Positions 17,139 to 25,410 of a stretch of DNA of 64,000 bases are shown piece after piece. The stretch is from contig NZ_JACHJJ010000008.1 in the NCBI RefSeq assembly GCF_014203605.1, positions 62,001 to 126,000 on the forward strand. Direction: 5' to 3'. A program made the translations under genes and the position numbers. The notes beneath the pieces were generated by a model, which did not search any database, was not told the origin of the DNA, and saw only the letters and a list, made by a program, of their open reading frames with translations. Position 1 is the first letter of the stretch; every line of letters begins with the position of its first letter. This DNA is from Thiemannella venezuelensis. GTDB lineage: Bacteria > Actinomycetota > Actinomycetes > Streptosporangiales > Streptosporangiaceae.

Positions 17139-17516
17139 TCAGACCCACTGGTCGTCGAGCCAGCCGAATGCCGAGGTTCCGCAGTTGAACAGCTCCAGGC
17201 GGTAGTAACCGTAGAGCCCGGTGATCCGCCCGCTGTGGTGGCGGAATGCGCCCAGTCTCCCCGACCCGACGATGTTCTGGTTGTCGGTGTCGCGTACCCG
17301 CCAGCTGCAGCCGTATCCCGAGGCGCCGGAATCGACCTCCCAGTCGATGAACCAAAGGGGGTACGTCGCCTTGAGGATGGCCGTCTCGCAGTGATTGGTG
17401 ACCACGGTGCACCTCGCGGTGGTCGCGCTCGCCGGCGATGCGGCGACCACGCTCACACTCGCCGCCAGCGCCGCGGCACCCGCGCATCTGACCAGGGTCT
17501 TAAACAATTTACGCAT
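17139..17516 (-). CDS. Small secreted protein with four cysteines
   Basis: A 125-residue exported protein of unknown function. The signal peptide is residues 1-31 (basic MRKLFKTLVR, a hydrophobic Ala/Val core, cleavage at ASPASA). The mature part is ~94 residues with four Cys (TARC, NHC, YGC, FNC), enough for two disulfides, and many aromatic residues (WFIDW, YGYYRLELF, FGWLDDQWV). This suggests a compact extracellular beta-rich domain. GAAGGGAAG precedes the ATG at 17516. I do not recognise a family. Confidence 0.75.
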   Translation of the reverse strand: MRKLFKTLVRCAGAAALAASVSVVAASPASATTARCTVVTNHCETAILKATYPLWFIDWEVDSGASGYGCSWRVRDTDNQNIVGSGRLGAFRHHSGRITGLYGYYRLELFNCGTSAFGWLDDQWV

Positions 17517-17836
17517 TGCTTCCCTTCTGCTCTGCGGAACATCCCGGCGTCCGATTGCCTGGTCTCCCTGCGGGGACCCCTGGGCGGAACCGGGCCGCGT
17601 GTCGAGTACGGAGACGGCCGGCATACAACTGCCCGGATCGGGCGATAACTCCCGACACCTGCCTGGCCGCGGCCTTTGCGTAAGCCTTTGTAACCGCTGG
17701 AAGGTTGTGCGGCCTCCGGATGACCGGTGCACAAACAACACCGCACAACCGCACGGCGCAGCCGGATCGGCCATGCCCTCCGCGCCCTCCGCGCCTCCGC
17801 GCCCTCCCCGGCCTGCCGCGCCGGGTCGGAACCGGC
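17517..17836. other. Gene-free interval between two minus-strand genes
   Basis: 320 bp with no credible gene. It includes the upstream region of the small secreted-protein gene and AT-richer stretches near 17680-17740. Nothing I can name as a specific site. Confidence 0.5.
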
Positions 17837-18289
17837 TCAGTCCTCGTCGTGCTCGGCCACGGAGCGGACCGTGGCGGCGGGCCTTCCGGAGGAGCACGTC
17901 AGGCTGATCACCGCCGTGCGGTCGTCGGACTCGAACACCACGGAGGCGGTGGCGGCGGGACCGCGCTCGACCTCCTCGACGCCGTACCCGGGAGCCGGCG
18001 TCCACGACAGCAGCAGCGCCCGTCCGGCCTCGCAGGCGACGGTCACCGACCCCTCGGCGTAGGAGAAACCACCGGTGACCGCATGAGGCCCGGTCGCGGA
18101 GGGAGGGGCGGCCGCCGGGGCCGCGGAGGCGGTGGCCAGGACCCGCCCGACCTCGTCCGGAGTCATGGAGCGGACGGCCTGGCCGGACAGGTCGGCGCCG
18201 ATCAGGGAGACCGCCCAGATCCCGGCGAGCGTGGTGAGCGCGGCGGCCGCGAGCCAGCCGCCCGCCCCCAGCAGCACCCGCCGGTTCAC
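17837..18289 (-). CDS. Membrane-anchored hypothetical protein beside two-component system
   Basis: A 150-residue protein with one N-terminal membrane segment (LLGAGGWLAAAALTTLAGIWAVSLIG, residues 6-31), then an extracytoplasmic part of ~115 residues containing two Cys (TVACEAG, SLTCSSG) that may pair. No family is recognised. It diverges from the response-regulator gene with a 93-bp spacer, so it may be a target or signal partner of that system (inference). Confidence 0.65.
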   Translation of the reverse strand: MNRRVLLGAGGWLAAAALTTLAGIWAVSLIGADLSGQAVRSMTPDEVGRVLATASAAPAAAPPSATGPHAVTGGFSYAEGSVTVACEAGRALLLSWTPAPGYGVEEVERGPAATASVVFESDDRTAVISLTCSSGRPAATVRSVAEHDED

Positions 18290-18382
18290 CGATCCACCGC
18301 CCTCCGGTGTCTTCCGCGCCTGCCGGGGAAGCTTCCCTCCTGGCCCACGTCATCACCTCACCCGAGAGAGGTCCGCATCACC

Positions 18383-19069
18383 GTGGCTCATCTGCTCCTC
18401 GTCGAGGACGACGCCCGGGTGCGCTCCGCGCTGACCCGCGCGCTGGCCGGCCACGGCCACGCCGTGGTCTCGGCCGCCGCGGGCATGCCGGGGCTCACCC
18501 GCGCCCTGGAGGACCGCCCCGACCTGGTCGTGCTCGACCTGGGCCTGCCCGATCTCGACGGCTGCGAGGTCCTGCGCATGCTGCGCGCGGTCAGCACGGT
18601 CCCGGTCATCGTGGCGACCGCGCGCGACGCCGAGCCGGAGATCGTCCGGGCGCTGGACGCCGGCGCCGACGACTACGTCGTCAAGCCGTTCAGCGCGGCC
18701 CAGCTGGACGCGCGGATCCGGGCCGTGCTGCGCCGCGGCCGCGACACCGGCACCGGGACGGCGGCCGTCCGGGTCGGCGGGTTGCGCATCGACCCGGCGG
18801 GCCGGGAGGCGTTCCTCGACGGGACCCGCCTGGAACTGACGCCCAGGGAATTCGACCTGCTGCACTATCTCGCCCTCCGTCCCGGCCAGGTCGTCTCCAA
18901 ACGGGAGCTGCTGACCGAGGTGTGGCGGATGGCGTACGGCGGCGCGGACAAGACCGTCGACGTCCACCTCTCGTGGTTGCGCCGCAAGCTCGGCGAGAAC
19001 GCCCACCGGCCCCGCTACCTGCAGACCGTCCACGGGGTCGGCGTCAAGATCGTCGATCCGGAGGAGTGA
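18383..19069 (+). CDS. OmpR-family response regulator
   Basis: A 228-residue regulator. The receiver domain has the acidic pair E8-D9-D10, phospho-acceptor Asp52 (VVLDLGLPD), and the switch Thr and Lys in VATARD and YVVKPF. The C-terminal winged helix (LTPREFDLLHYLALRPGQVVSKRELLTEVW...VDVHLSWLRRKLGE) is of OmpR/PhoB type. GTG 18383 has AGAGAGG 11 bases upstream. The histidine kinase gene starts nine bases after its stop. Confidence 0.93.
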   Translation: MAHLLLVEDDARVRSALTRALAGHGHAVVSAAAGMPGLTRALEDRPDLVVLDLGLPDLDGCEVLRMLRAVSTVPVIVATARDAEPEIVRALDAGADDYVVKPFSAAQLDARIRAVLRRGRDTGTGTAAVRVGGLRIDPAGREAFLDGTRLELTPREFDLLHYLALRPGQVVSKRELLTEVWRMAYGGADKTVDVHLSWLRRKLGENAHRPRYLQTVHGVGVKIVDPEE

Positions 19070-19078
19070 GGGGACCGG

Positions 19079-20356
19079 ATGAGGCGACGCCTGGCCCTGC
19101 TCGCGGTGGCGACCGCCTCGCTGGTCCTGGTCGCCTTCCTCGTGCCGCTCGCCGTACTGGTGCGCGCGCTGGCCGCCGAACGGGCCACGGCCACCGCCAC
19201 CGCGTGGGCCCAGTCGGTCGCCACCGCGGCGGCTCTGGGCGACCGGAACACCCTGGAGGCCACCGTACGGCAGGCGGCCGGCTCCAGCGGCATGCCGGTC
19301 ACGGTCTTCCTGCCCGGCAACGGGTTCATCGGCGCCCCGGCACCCCGCGGGCCGGGAGTGGAGCTGGCCTCGCGCGGGCGCAGCATCACCGTCGAGACAC
19401 CGGCGGGCCGGGAGGTCCTGGTCGCCGTCCAGGGCGGGGCCCGCGGGCCCGTGGTCGTGCGCGCGTTCGTGACCGCCGAGCGGCTGCGGCAGGGCGTCGG
19501 GTGGGCCTGGCTGGTGCTCGGCCTGATCGGGCTGGTGCTGCTGGCCGTCGGCATCGCGGTCGCCGACCGGCTCGCCCGCTCGCTGATCCGGCCGGTCAGG
19601 CAGGTCGCGGAGGTCTCCCGGCGGTTGGCCGGCGGCGACCTGGACGCGCGCGTGGAACCGGCGGACCCGCCCGAGATCCGCGAGGTCGGCACCGCCCTCA
19701 ACCATCTGGCGACCCGTATCCGCGACCTGCTCGCCCGGGAGCGCGAGGCGGTCGCCGACCTCTCCCACCGGCTGCGCACACCGGTCACGGTGCTCCGGCT
19801 GGAGGTCGACACCATGCGCGACAAGGGCGAGGCCGCCCGGGTGGGCCAGGCCGTCGACAGCGTCGAGCGCATGGTCGACCAGATCATCCGCGAGGCGCGC
19901 CGGTTCGACCGGGACGGCGCGCCCCGCTGCGACGCCACCCAGGTGGTCGGCGACCGGGTCGCCTTCTGGTCGGCGCTGGCCGAGGACCAGGACCGGCCGC
20001 TGCGGCTCGGCCTCCCGGACGAGCCGATCGGCGTCGGCGTGAGCGCCCCCGAGCTGGCCGCCTGCGTCGACCTCCTCCTGGAGAACGTGTTCGCCCACAC
20101 CCCCGAGGGCACCCCGTTCACCGTCGAGCTGACCGCGCGGACGGCGGGCGGGGCCCGGCTGACGATCTCCGACCGGGGACCCGGCTTCGCCCACCCGGCC
20201 CCGGTCGACCGCGGGGCGAGCGGCGGCTCCTCCACCGGTCTCGGCCTCGACATCGCGCGCCGCACCGCGGAGGAGTCCGGCGGCCTCCTGAGGGCCCGCT
20301 CACTGCCCGCAGGGGGAGCCGAGATCGTCCTCGAACTCGGCCCCGGACCGGCTTAA
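19079..20356 (+). CDS. Sensor histidine kinase
   Basis: A 425-residue membrane kinase. Two membrane helices (residues ~5-30 and ~141-163) flank a ~110-residue extracytoplasmic sensor rich in small residues. Next come a HAMP linker, the H-box DLSHRLRTPV (His230), the N-box LLENVFAHTPEG and the ATP lid motifs ISDRGPGF and STGLGLDIARR. It is the cognate partner of the preceding regulator. Its stop TAA lies in a small palindrome upstream of the PepSY gene. Confidence 0.93.
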   Translation: MRRRLALLAVATASLVLVAFLVPLAVLVRALAAERATATATAWAQSVATAAALGDRNTLEATVRQAAGSSGMPVTVFLPGNGFIGAPAPRGPGVELASRGRSITVETPAGREVLVAVQGGARGPVVVRAFVTAERLRQGVGWAWLVLGLIGLVLLAVGIAVADRLARSLIRPVRQVAEVSRRLAGGDLDARVEPADPPEIREVGTALNHLATRIRDLLAREREAVADLSHRLRTPVTVLRLEVDTMRDKGEAARVGQAVDSVERMVDQIIREARRFDRDGAPRCDATQVVGDRVAFWSALAEDQDRPLRLGLPDEPIGVGVSAPELAACVDLLLENVFAHTPEGTPFTVELTARTAGGARLTISDRGPGFAHPAPVDRGASGGSSTGLGLDIARRTAEESGGLLRARSLPAGGAEIVLELGPGPA

Positions 20357-20366
20357 CGATTCGTTA
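20354..20366. promoter_or_regulatory. Small palindrome upstream of the PepSY gene
   Basis: TAACG-ATT-CGTTA overlaps the kinase stop codon and lies 100 bp before the PepSY gene. It is the only symmetrical site in this spacer and so a candidate binding site for the response regulator. This is position-based inference only. Confidence 0.25.
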
Positions 20367-20465
20367 GGAATCTTGAAGCATCTCGCTATCACCCCGGCGG
20401 GCAGTCTCGGAGGGTCATCGCGAATCCCTGTGATCGCGGACCCTCACGGACACGGAGAAACCCCG

Positions 20466-20933
20466 ATGCGCAAGCCATTGATCATCTTTTCCGGCCTCGC
20501 CCTCGCCGCGCTGGCGACCGCCGGCGGCGTCGCCTTCGCCGAGAACGGCGAGGCCGGCCACGGCTCCCCGTCCCCGGCCGCCACGGCCACCCCCGCCCCG
20601 GGCGCCCCCGCCCCGGACACCGACGCCGACGACACCGACGACGCCGGCCTCACGGCCAAGCCCGCCGTACTGGCCGAGCAGGCCCAGCGGACCGCGCTCT
20701 CCCAGGTGGGCGGAGGGTGGATCGTCTCCTCCGAACTGGAGGACGGGGGCGGTGCCGGCGCGTGGGAGATCGGTGTCGCCGACGGCAAGGGAGGCGAGCG
20801 GGAGATCCTCGTCGACGCGGCCACCGGGAAGGTCCTCCCCGCGGAGGCCGGCACCGCCGGCCAGGAGGACGAGACCGCGGACGATGAGACTGCGGAGGAC
20901 GAGACCGCGGAGGACGGGACCGCGGACGACTGA
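20466..20933 (+). CDS. Exported PepSY-domain protein
   Basis: A 155-residue exported protein. A signal peptide (MRKPLIIFSGLALAALATAGGVAFA) is followed by a Pro/Ala/Asp-rich linker and a PepSY-type repeat (QRTALSQVGGG...AWEIGVADGKGGEREILVDAATGKVL). The acidic tail contains four copies of a D-E-T-A-[DE]-type pentamer encoded by 15-bp repeats. GGAGAAA is five bases before the ATG. PepSY proteins next to two-component systems are often their targets or periplasmic modulators. Confidence 0.85.
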   Translation: MRKPLIIFSGLALAALATAGGVAFAENGEAGHGSPSPAATATPAPGAPAPDTDADDTDDAGLTAKPAVLAEQAQRTALSQVGGGWIVSSELEDGGGAGAWEIGVADGKGGEREILVDAATGKVLPAEAGTAGQEDETADDETAEDETAEDGTADD

Positions 20934-21103
20934 CGGCATCCGGCCGTGCCCCCCGCCCCCCGCGTCCCCCGCCCGGCCGCGCCGTACCGCGCGGTCTCCC
21001 CCGGCCGGTGAACGGCCCGCGATCGGGGGAAGGGGCGGGGCGGAGCGAGGCTCCGGCCGGGCGCGGTGCCCCCGACCCGGCCGGCCGAGGTGTCGATTGG
21101 GTG

Positions 21104-22153
21104 ATGGCCGGTATGCGGAACGGTACGGAGACAGGGGACGCCCACCGCGTCCTGGTCGTCGGGATAGCGGCCAGCGCCGTGCTCACCGGGCTCGTGTGGC
21201 TGCTCGGCCAGCGCCTGCACGGCGTGCGCCTCCTGCCCGACCAGGGCGCGTCCTGGTACTACTGGAAGCTGCCCGAACCGACCGCCTGGACCCGCGTCTC
21301 GGCCTGGCTCGGCTACGCCGCCCACCAGGCGGCGTTCTGGGGCCTGATCTACTACGCGCAGACGCGGGTCCGCCGGTACGCCTCCGGCCTGCACGCCGTC
21401 AACGTCGCGGCGCTCGCGGTGAACCTCGGCTTCGTGCTCCTGCACACCCTGCAGACCCAGCTGTTCTACGACGGCCTCGCGCAGGACGTCTCGATCTACA
21501 GCTCCCAGGGGTCGGTCGTCCTGCTGCTGGTCGCGGTCCTGCTGATGGAGAACCGGCGCCGCGGCCTGTTCCTCGGCAGGCCCGCGCCCATCGGGGAGCA
21601 GGTCGTGGCCTTCGCCCGCAGGTACCACGGCTACCTGTTCAGCTGGGCCGCCGTCTACACCTTCTGGTACCACCCGATGGAGGCCACCAGCGGGCACCTG
21701 ATCGGGTTCTTCTACATGTTCCTGCTCCTGCTGCAGGGCAGCCTCTTCCTGACCCGGGCGCACACCGACCGCCGGTGGACCTTCACCCTGGAGATCGCGG
21801 TGGCGGTGCACGGCACCCTCGTGGCCGTCATGACCAGCGGTCCCGACGGCGCCTGGCCGATGTTCCTGTTCGGCTTCCTCGGCGTCTTCCTGATCACCCA
21901 GATGCACGGCCTCGGACTGTCCGCGGCCGTCAGGTGGCTGTTCGCCGCCTGCTACGCCGGCGCCGTCCTGGTGGTGTACGGCGCCCGCGGTCTCGGCTCG
22001 GTCCACGAGATCGTCCGCATCCCCGTGATCGAGTATCTCCTGGTCGGCGTGGCGGCGGTGCTGATCTGGCTCGGGCTGGGGGTGTCCCGGCTGCTGACCG
22101 GGAGGACGGGGAGGACCGGGCGAGGCGCCCCGGCCGGGCGGCGGACCCGGTAG
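21104..22153 (+). CDS. Multi-pass integral membrane protein, unknown function
   Basis: A 349-residue protein from ATG 21104 with about nine hydrophobic segments and a basic C-terminal tail (TGRTGRTGRGAPAGRRTR). Conserved-looking polar residues in membrane segments include H and W in YAAHQAAFWGLIYY, FVLLHTLQTQLFYDG, TFWYHPMEATSGHLIGFFYMF and FLITQMHGLG. Repeated in-membrane His suggests metal, haem or quinone contact, but I do not recognise a family. GTG 21101 and ATG 21113 are alternative starts. It is convergent with modC, with stops 5 bp apart. Confidence 0.75.
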   Translation: MAGMRNGTETGDAHRVLVVGIAASAVLTGLVWLLGQRLHGVRLLPDQGASWYYWKLPEPTAWTRVSAWLGYAAHQAAFWGLIYYAQTRVRRYASGLHAVNVAALAVNLGFVLLHTLQTQLFYDGLAQDVSIYSSQGSVVLLLVAVLLMENRRRGLFLGRPAPIGEQVVAFARRYHGYLFSWAAVYTFWYHPMEATSGHLIGFFYMFLLLLQGSLFLTRAHTDRRWTFTLEIAVAVHGTLVAVMTSGPDGAWPMFLFGFLGVFLITQMHGLGLSAAVRWLFAACYAGAVLVVYGARGLGSVHEIVRIPVIEYLLVGVAAVLIWLGLGVSRLLTGRTGRTGRGAPAGRRTR

Positions 22154-22157
22154 CCGG

Positions 22158-23222
22158 TCACGCGGGGTAGGCGTGGGTCTCGGTCGCCTTGACCGCGGCC
22201 CAGATCTCCTGTCCGGCGCTCAGGCCGAGGTCGGCGACGGCGGCGGGGGTGACGTCCGCGGAGGCGGTGATCGGCCCGTCCAGGTGCACGCGGATGTTGT
22301 CGCCGTACCGCTCGATGCCGTCGATGCGCGCCCGCCAGAGGTTGCGCGGGCTGCCGTCGGGCCGGGAGCGGTACAGGGCCACGGCCGCCGGGGAGAAGGC
22401 GACGAACACCGGCCCGTGCAGGCGCTCGGTGACGCTGAACACGACGCCCTCCACCGTGACCTCCGGCCCGTCGGCGGCGCCGCGGTAGAGGTTGAGGCCG
22501 ACCAGGCGGGCGACGTACCGGGTGCGCGGGCGGCGGGCGACCTCGGCGGCGGTGCCCTGCTGCACGACGGCGCCGTCCTCGATGACGATCAGCCGGTCGG
22601 CCAGGACCATGGCGTCCAGCGGGTCGTGGGTGACCAGGACGGTGGCGCCGTCGAAGTCGGCCAGGTGGCGGCGGAGCCCGGAGCGGATCTCCAGGCGGGT
22701 GTGGGCGTCCAGTGCGGCCAGCGGCTCGTCCAGCAGCAGCAGGCGGGGCCGTACGGCCAGCGCCCGGGCCAGGGCGACGCGCTGGGCCTGGCCGCCGGAG
22801 AGCCGCCGGGGCCTGGCCGAGGCGTGGCCGGCCAGGCCGACCCGCTCCAGCAGCTCGGCGGCGGCGCGGCGGGCCTCCGCTCTGGAGGCGCCCTGGCAGC
22901 GGGGGCCGAAGGCGACGTTGTCCAGCGCGGACAGGTGCGGGAAGAGCAGGTAGTCCTGGAAGACCACACCGACCGGGCGGCGCTCGGCGGGCAGGGTGTG
23001 CAGGGCCCGGCCGTCCAGCTCGATGCTCCCGCCGGTCAGCGGGGTCAGCCCGGCCAGGGCGCGCAGGGCGGTGGTCTTGCCCGCGCCGTTGGGGCCGAGC
23101 AGCGCGACGACCTCCCCCGCCGCCACCTCCAGCGCGACGTCGAGACGGAAGCCGGGCCGCTCGACGGCCAGACGCGCGCGCAGCCCGCCGTGCTGCGGCG
23201 AGTCCGGGCCGGGCCGCCTCAT
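22158..23222 (-). CDS. modC: Molybdate ABC transporter ATP-binding protein ModC
   Basis: A 354-residue ATPase. Walker A is LGPNGAGKTT, the Q-loop FQDYLLFPHL, the signature LSGGQAQRVALARAL, Walker B LLLLDEPLAALD and the switch His VTHDP. The C-terminal ~100 residues form a TOBE/Mop-type domain typical of ModC. Its ATG overlaps the stop of modB (ATGA). It energises uptake of molybdate (or tungstate) through ModB. Confidence 0.92.
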   Translation of the reverse strand: MRRPGPDSPQHGGLRARLAVERPGFRLDVALEVAAGEVVALLGPNGAGKTTALRALAGLTPLTGGSIELDGRALHTLPAERRPVGVVFQDYLLFPHLSALDNVAFGPRCQGASRAEARRAAAELLERVGLAGHASARPRRLSGGQAQRVALARALAVRPRLLLLDEPLAALDAHTRLEIRSGLRRHLADFDGATVLVTHDPLDAMVLADRLIVIEDGAVVQQGTAAEVARRPRTRYVARLVGLNLYRGAADGPEVTVEGVVFSVTERLHGPVFVAFSPAAVALYRSRPDGSPRNLWRARIDGIERYGDNIRVHLDGPITASADVTPAAVADLGLSAGQEIWAAVKATETHAYPA

Positions 23223-24058
23223 ACCCTGCTCACCCACCGCTCGCGCAGACCGGCCAGGATGAGCACGGAGACGGCGAGCAGCACGAGGCTGAGCACGACG
23301 GCCGCCTCGGGGTCCGTCTCCAGGGCGAGGTAGACGGCCAGCGGCATGGTCTGGGTGGTGCCGGGGAAGTTGCCGGCGAAGGTGATGGTGGCCCCGAACT
23401 CGCCCAGCGCGCGGGCCCAGCACAGCACGGCCCCGGCGGCGACGCCGGGGGCGATCAGGGGCAGCGTGACCCGGCGGAAGACGGTCCAGCGGGAGGCGCC
23501 CAGGGTGGCGGCGGCCTCCTCGAAACGCGGGTCGGCGGCGCGCAGCGCGCCCTCGACGCTGATCACCAGGAAGGGCATCGCCACGAACGCCTCGGCGACG
23601 ACGACTCCGGCGGTGGTGAAGGGCAGGGTGACGCCGAACGCCGACTCCAGCCAGGATCCGAGCAGGCCGCGCCGGCCCAGCACCAGCAGCAGCGCGACGC
23701 CGCCCACCACGGGGGGCAGCACCAGCGGGACGGTGATCAGCGCGCGCAGCAGGCGGCGGCCGGGGAAGGAGGTGCGGGCCAGCAGCCAGGCCAGCGGGAC
23801 CCCGAGCAGCAGGCAGACCCCGGTGGCGACGGTCGCGGTCACCAGCGAGAGCCGCAGCGCCTGGAGCACCTGCGGCTGGGCCAGCCGCTCCGGGAGCGTG
23901 GACCACGGGGCGCGCACCAGCAGCCCGGCCAGCGGCAGCACCAGGAAGGCCGTGCCCGCCAGCGCGGGCACCAGCAGCATCCAGGGCGGCCGGCCGGTCA
24001 CGGCCCTCCCGGTGCGGCGCGCGCCGTACCGGAGCCGCGGTCCGGGGTGAGCCCTCAC
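23219..24058 (-). CDS. modB: Molybdate ABC transporter permease ModB
   Basis: A 279-residue permease with about six membrane helices and the EAA motif at FEEAAATLGASRWTVFRRVTLPLIAPGV. The ARALGEFGATITFAGN segment is characteristic of molybdate/sulfate-class permeases. The GTG start at 24058 overlaps the modA stop (GTGA) and its stop overlaps the modC start, giving full translational coupling. Confidence 0.92.
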   Translation of the reverse strand: MRAHPGPRLRYGARRTGRAVTGRPPWMLLVPALAGTAFLVLPLAGLLVRAPWSTLPERLAQPQVLQALRLSLVTATVATGVCLLLGVPLAWLLARTSFPGRRLLRALITVPLVLPPVVGGVALLLVLGRRGLLGSWLESAFGVTLPFTTAGVVVAEAFVAMPFLVISVEGALRAADPRFEEAAATLGASRWTVFRRVTLPLIAPGVAAGAVLCWARALGEFGATITFAGNFPGTTQTMPLAVYLALETDPEAAVVLSLVLLAVSVLILAGLRERWVSRV

Positions 24059-24849
24059 GGGCCGGGGACCTCGAAACCGGCCCGTGCCAGGACGTCCCGG
24101 CCCTGTGCCGACCGCACCGCGTCGACGAACCGCTGGGCGGCCTGCCCGGCCGGCGCCGTGGAGAGAACGGCGATCGGGTAGTCGTTGACGGCCCGGGCGG
24201 CCTCGGGGAAGTCGATGCCCTCGACCTCGCCGCCGGAGGCCCGCACGTCGGTGACGTACACCAGGGCGGCGTCGACCTCGCCCAGCACGACCTTGGTCAG
24301 CGTGGCCTTGACGTCCTGCTCCAGGGTGACCGGGGTGACCTCCACCCCGGCCGCCTCCAGCGCCCTGGCCGCCGCGGCCCCGCACGGCACCTGCGCGGCG
24401 CACAGCGCCACCTTCACCTCCGCGTCCGCCAGGTCCTCCAGCGCGTCGATCCCGGCGGGGTTGCCGGCCGGTACGGCGATCTGCAGCCTGTTCCGCGCGA
24501 ACGTGACCGGCGGGCCCGCCAGGGAGGCGTCGGTGACGGTCTTCATGGTGGCCGGGCTGGCCGCGGCGAACACGTCGGCGGGAGCGCCCTGCACGATCTG
24601 CTGGGCGAGCGTGGCGCTGGAGCCGAAGTTGAACCTCACCGTGATGTCCGGGTGGGCGGCCTCGAAGGCCCTGCCCAGCTCGGTGAAGGTCCCGGTCAGC
24701 GAGGCCGCGGCGAACACCGTCAGCGTCCGGGCCCCGGCCTGCGGCTCCGCCGGGCCCGCTCCGGCGGAGCCGCAGGCCGCGGTGAGTACCAGGGCCGCGG
24801 CGGCGGAGGCGACGCAGGCGGCACGCCGGGAAAGGGACTTGAGCGTCAC
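24055..24849 (-). CDS. modA: Molybdate-binding lipoprotein ModA
   Basis: A 264-residue binding protein. The lipoprotein signal ends in the lipobox LTAAC. The mature part starts strand 1 at LTVFAAASLTGTFTELGRAFE and continues with the ModA pattern FNFGSSATLAQQIVQGAPADVFAAAS, typical of oxyanion-binding proteins. The GTG start follows AGGAGAGCACC; that AGGAG overlaps the TAG of the regulator gene upstream, so the four genes form one unit. Confidence 0.93.
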   Translation of the reverse strand: MTLKSLSRRAACVASAAAALVLTAACGSAGAGPAEPQAGARTLTVFAAASLTGTFTELGRAFEAAHPDITVRFNFGSSATLAQQIVQGAPADVFAAASPATMKTVTDASLAGPPVTFARNRLQIAVPAGNPAGIDALEDLADAEVKVALCAAQVPCGAAAARALEAAGVEVTPVTLEQDVKATLTKVVLGEVDAALVYVTDVRASGGEVEGIDFPEAARAVNDYPIAVLSTAPAGQAAQRFVDAVRSAQGRDVLARAGFEVPGP

Positions 24850-24858
24850 GGTGCTCTC

Positions 24859-25269
24859 CTAGTGGCTCGCGTTCCTGGAGTGGTCGGGGATCTCCACGAC
24901 GACGTTGGTGGACTTGATCACGGCGACCGCCACCACTCCCGGCTCCAGGCCGAGCTCGTCGGCCGCCTGGCGGCTCATCAGCGAGACCACCCGGAACGGC
25001 CCGGCGGCGATCTCCACCTGCGCCATCACCGCGTCCCTGACCACCTCGGTCACGATCCCGCGCAGGCGGTTGCGCGCCGAGGAGTGCCCGGTGCCGTCCT
25101 CCGTCTCGATCCGCGCGCGGGCGAACGCGGCCAGGTCCGCGCCCGCGATCCGGCGGTGGCCCTGGCCGTCGCGCCGCGCGGACAGCCGCCCGGCGTCCAC
25201 CCAGCGCCGGACGGTGTCGGCGCTGACCCCGAGCAACGCGGCGGCCTCACTGATCCGGAATGTCGCCAC
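24859..25269 (-). CDS. HTH/TOBE molybdenum-responsive regulator
   Basis: A 136-residue protein. Residues ~3-50 are a MerR/excisionase-type helix-turn-helix (FRISEAAALLGVSADTVRRWVDAGRLSARRDGQGHRRI). Residues ~70-132 are a single TOBE/Mop domain (RNRLRGIVTEVVRDAVMAQVEIAAGPFRVVSLMSRQAADELGLEPG) that binds molybdate. GTG 25269 follows GAAGGTGG. It is first in the modABC operon and probably senses molybdate for that operon, in the role ModE plays elsewhere. Confidence 0.88.
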   Translation of the reverse strand: MATFRISEAAALLGVSADTVRRWVDAGRLSARRDGQGHRRIAGADLAAFARARIETEDGTGHSSARNRLRGIVTEVVRDAVMAQVEIAAGPFRVVSLMSRQAADELGLEPGVVAVAVIKSTNVVVEIPDHSRNASH

Positions 25270-25410
25270 AACCCACCTTCTTCGCCGCACATGCCACCAG
25301 AAAGCGCCATGGCCTTTCGCAACAGCAGCAATACTTACCCATGAAGCATCGCATGTGCAATCGGATCGCACACCGTACGCGGCCGACCGCGGCCGGCCGA
25401 AGCCGGCCGC

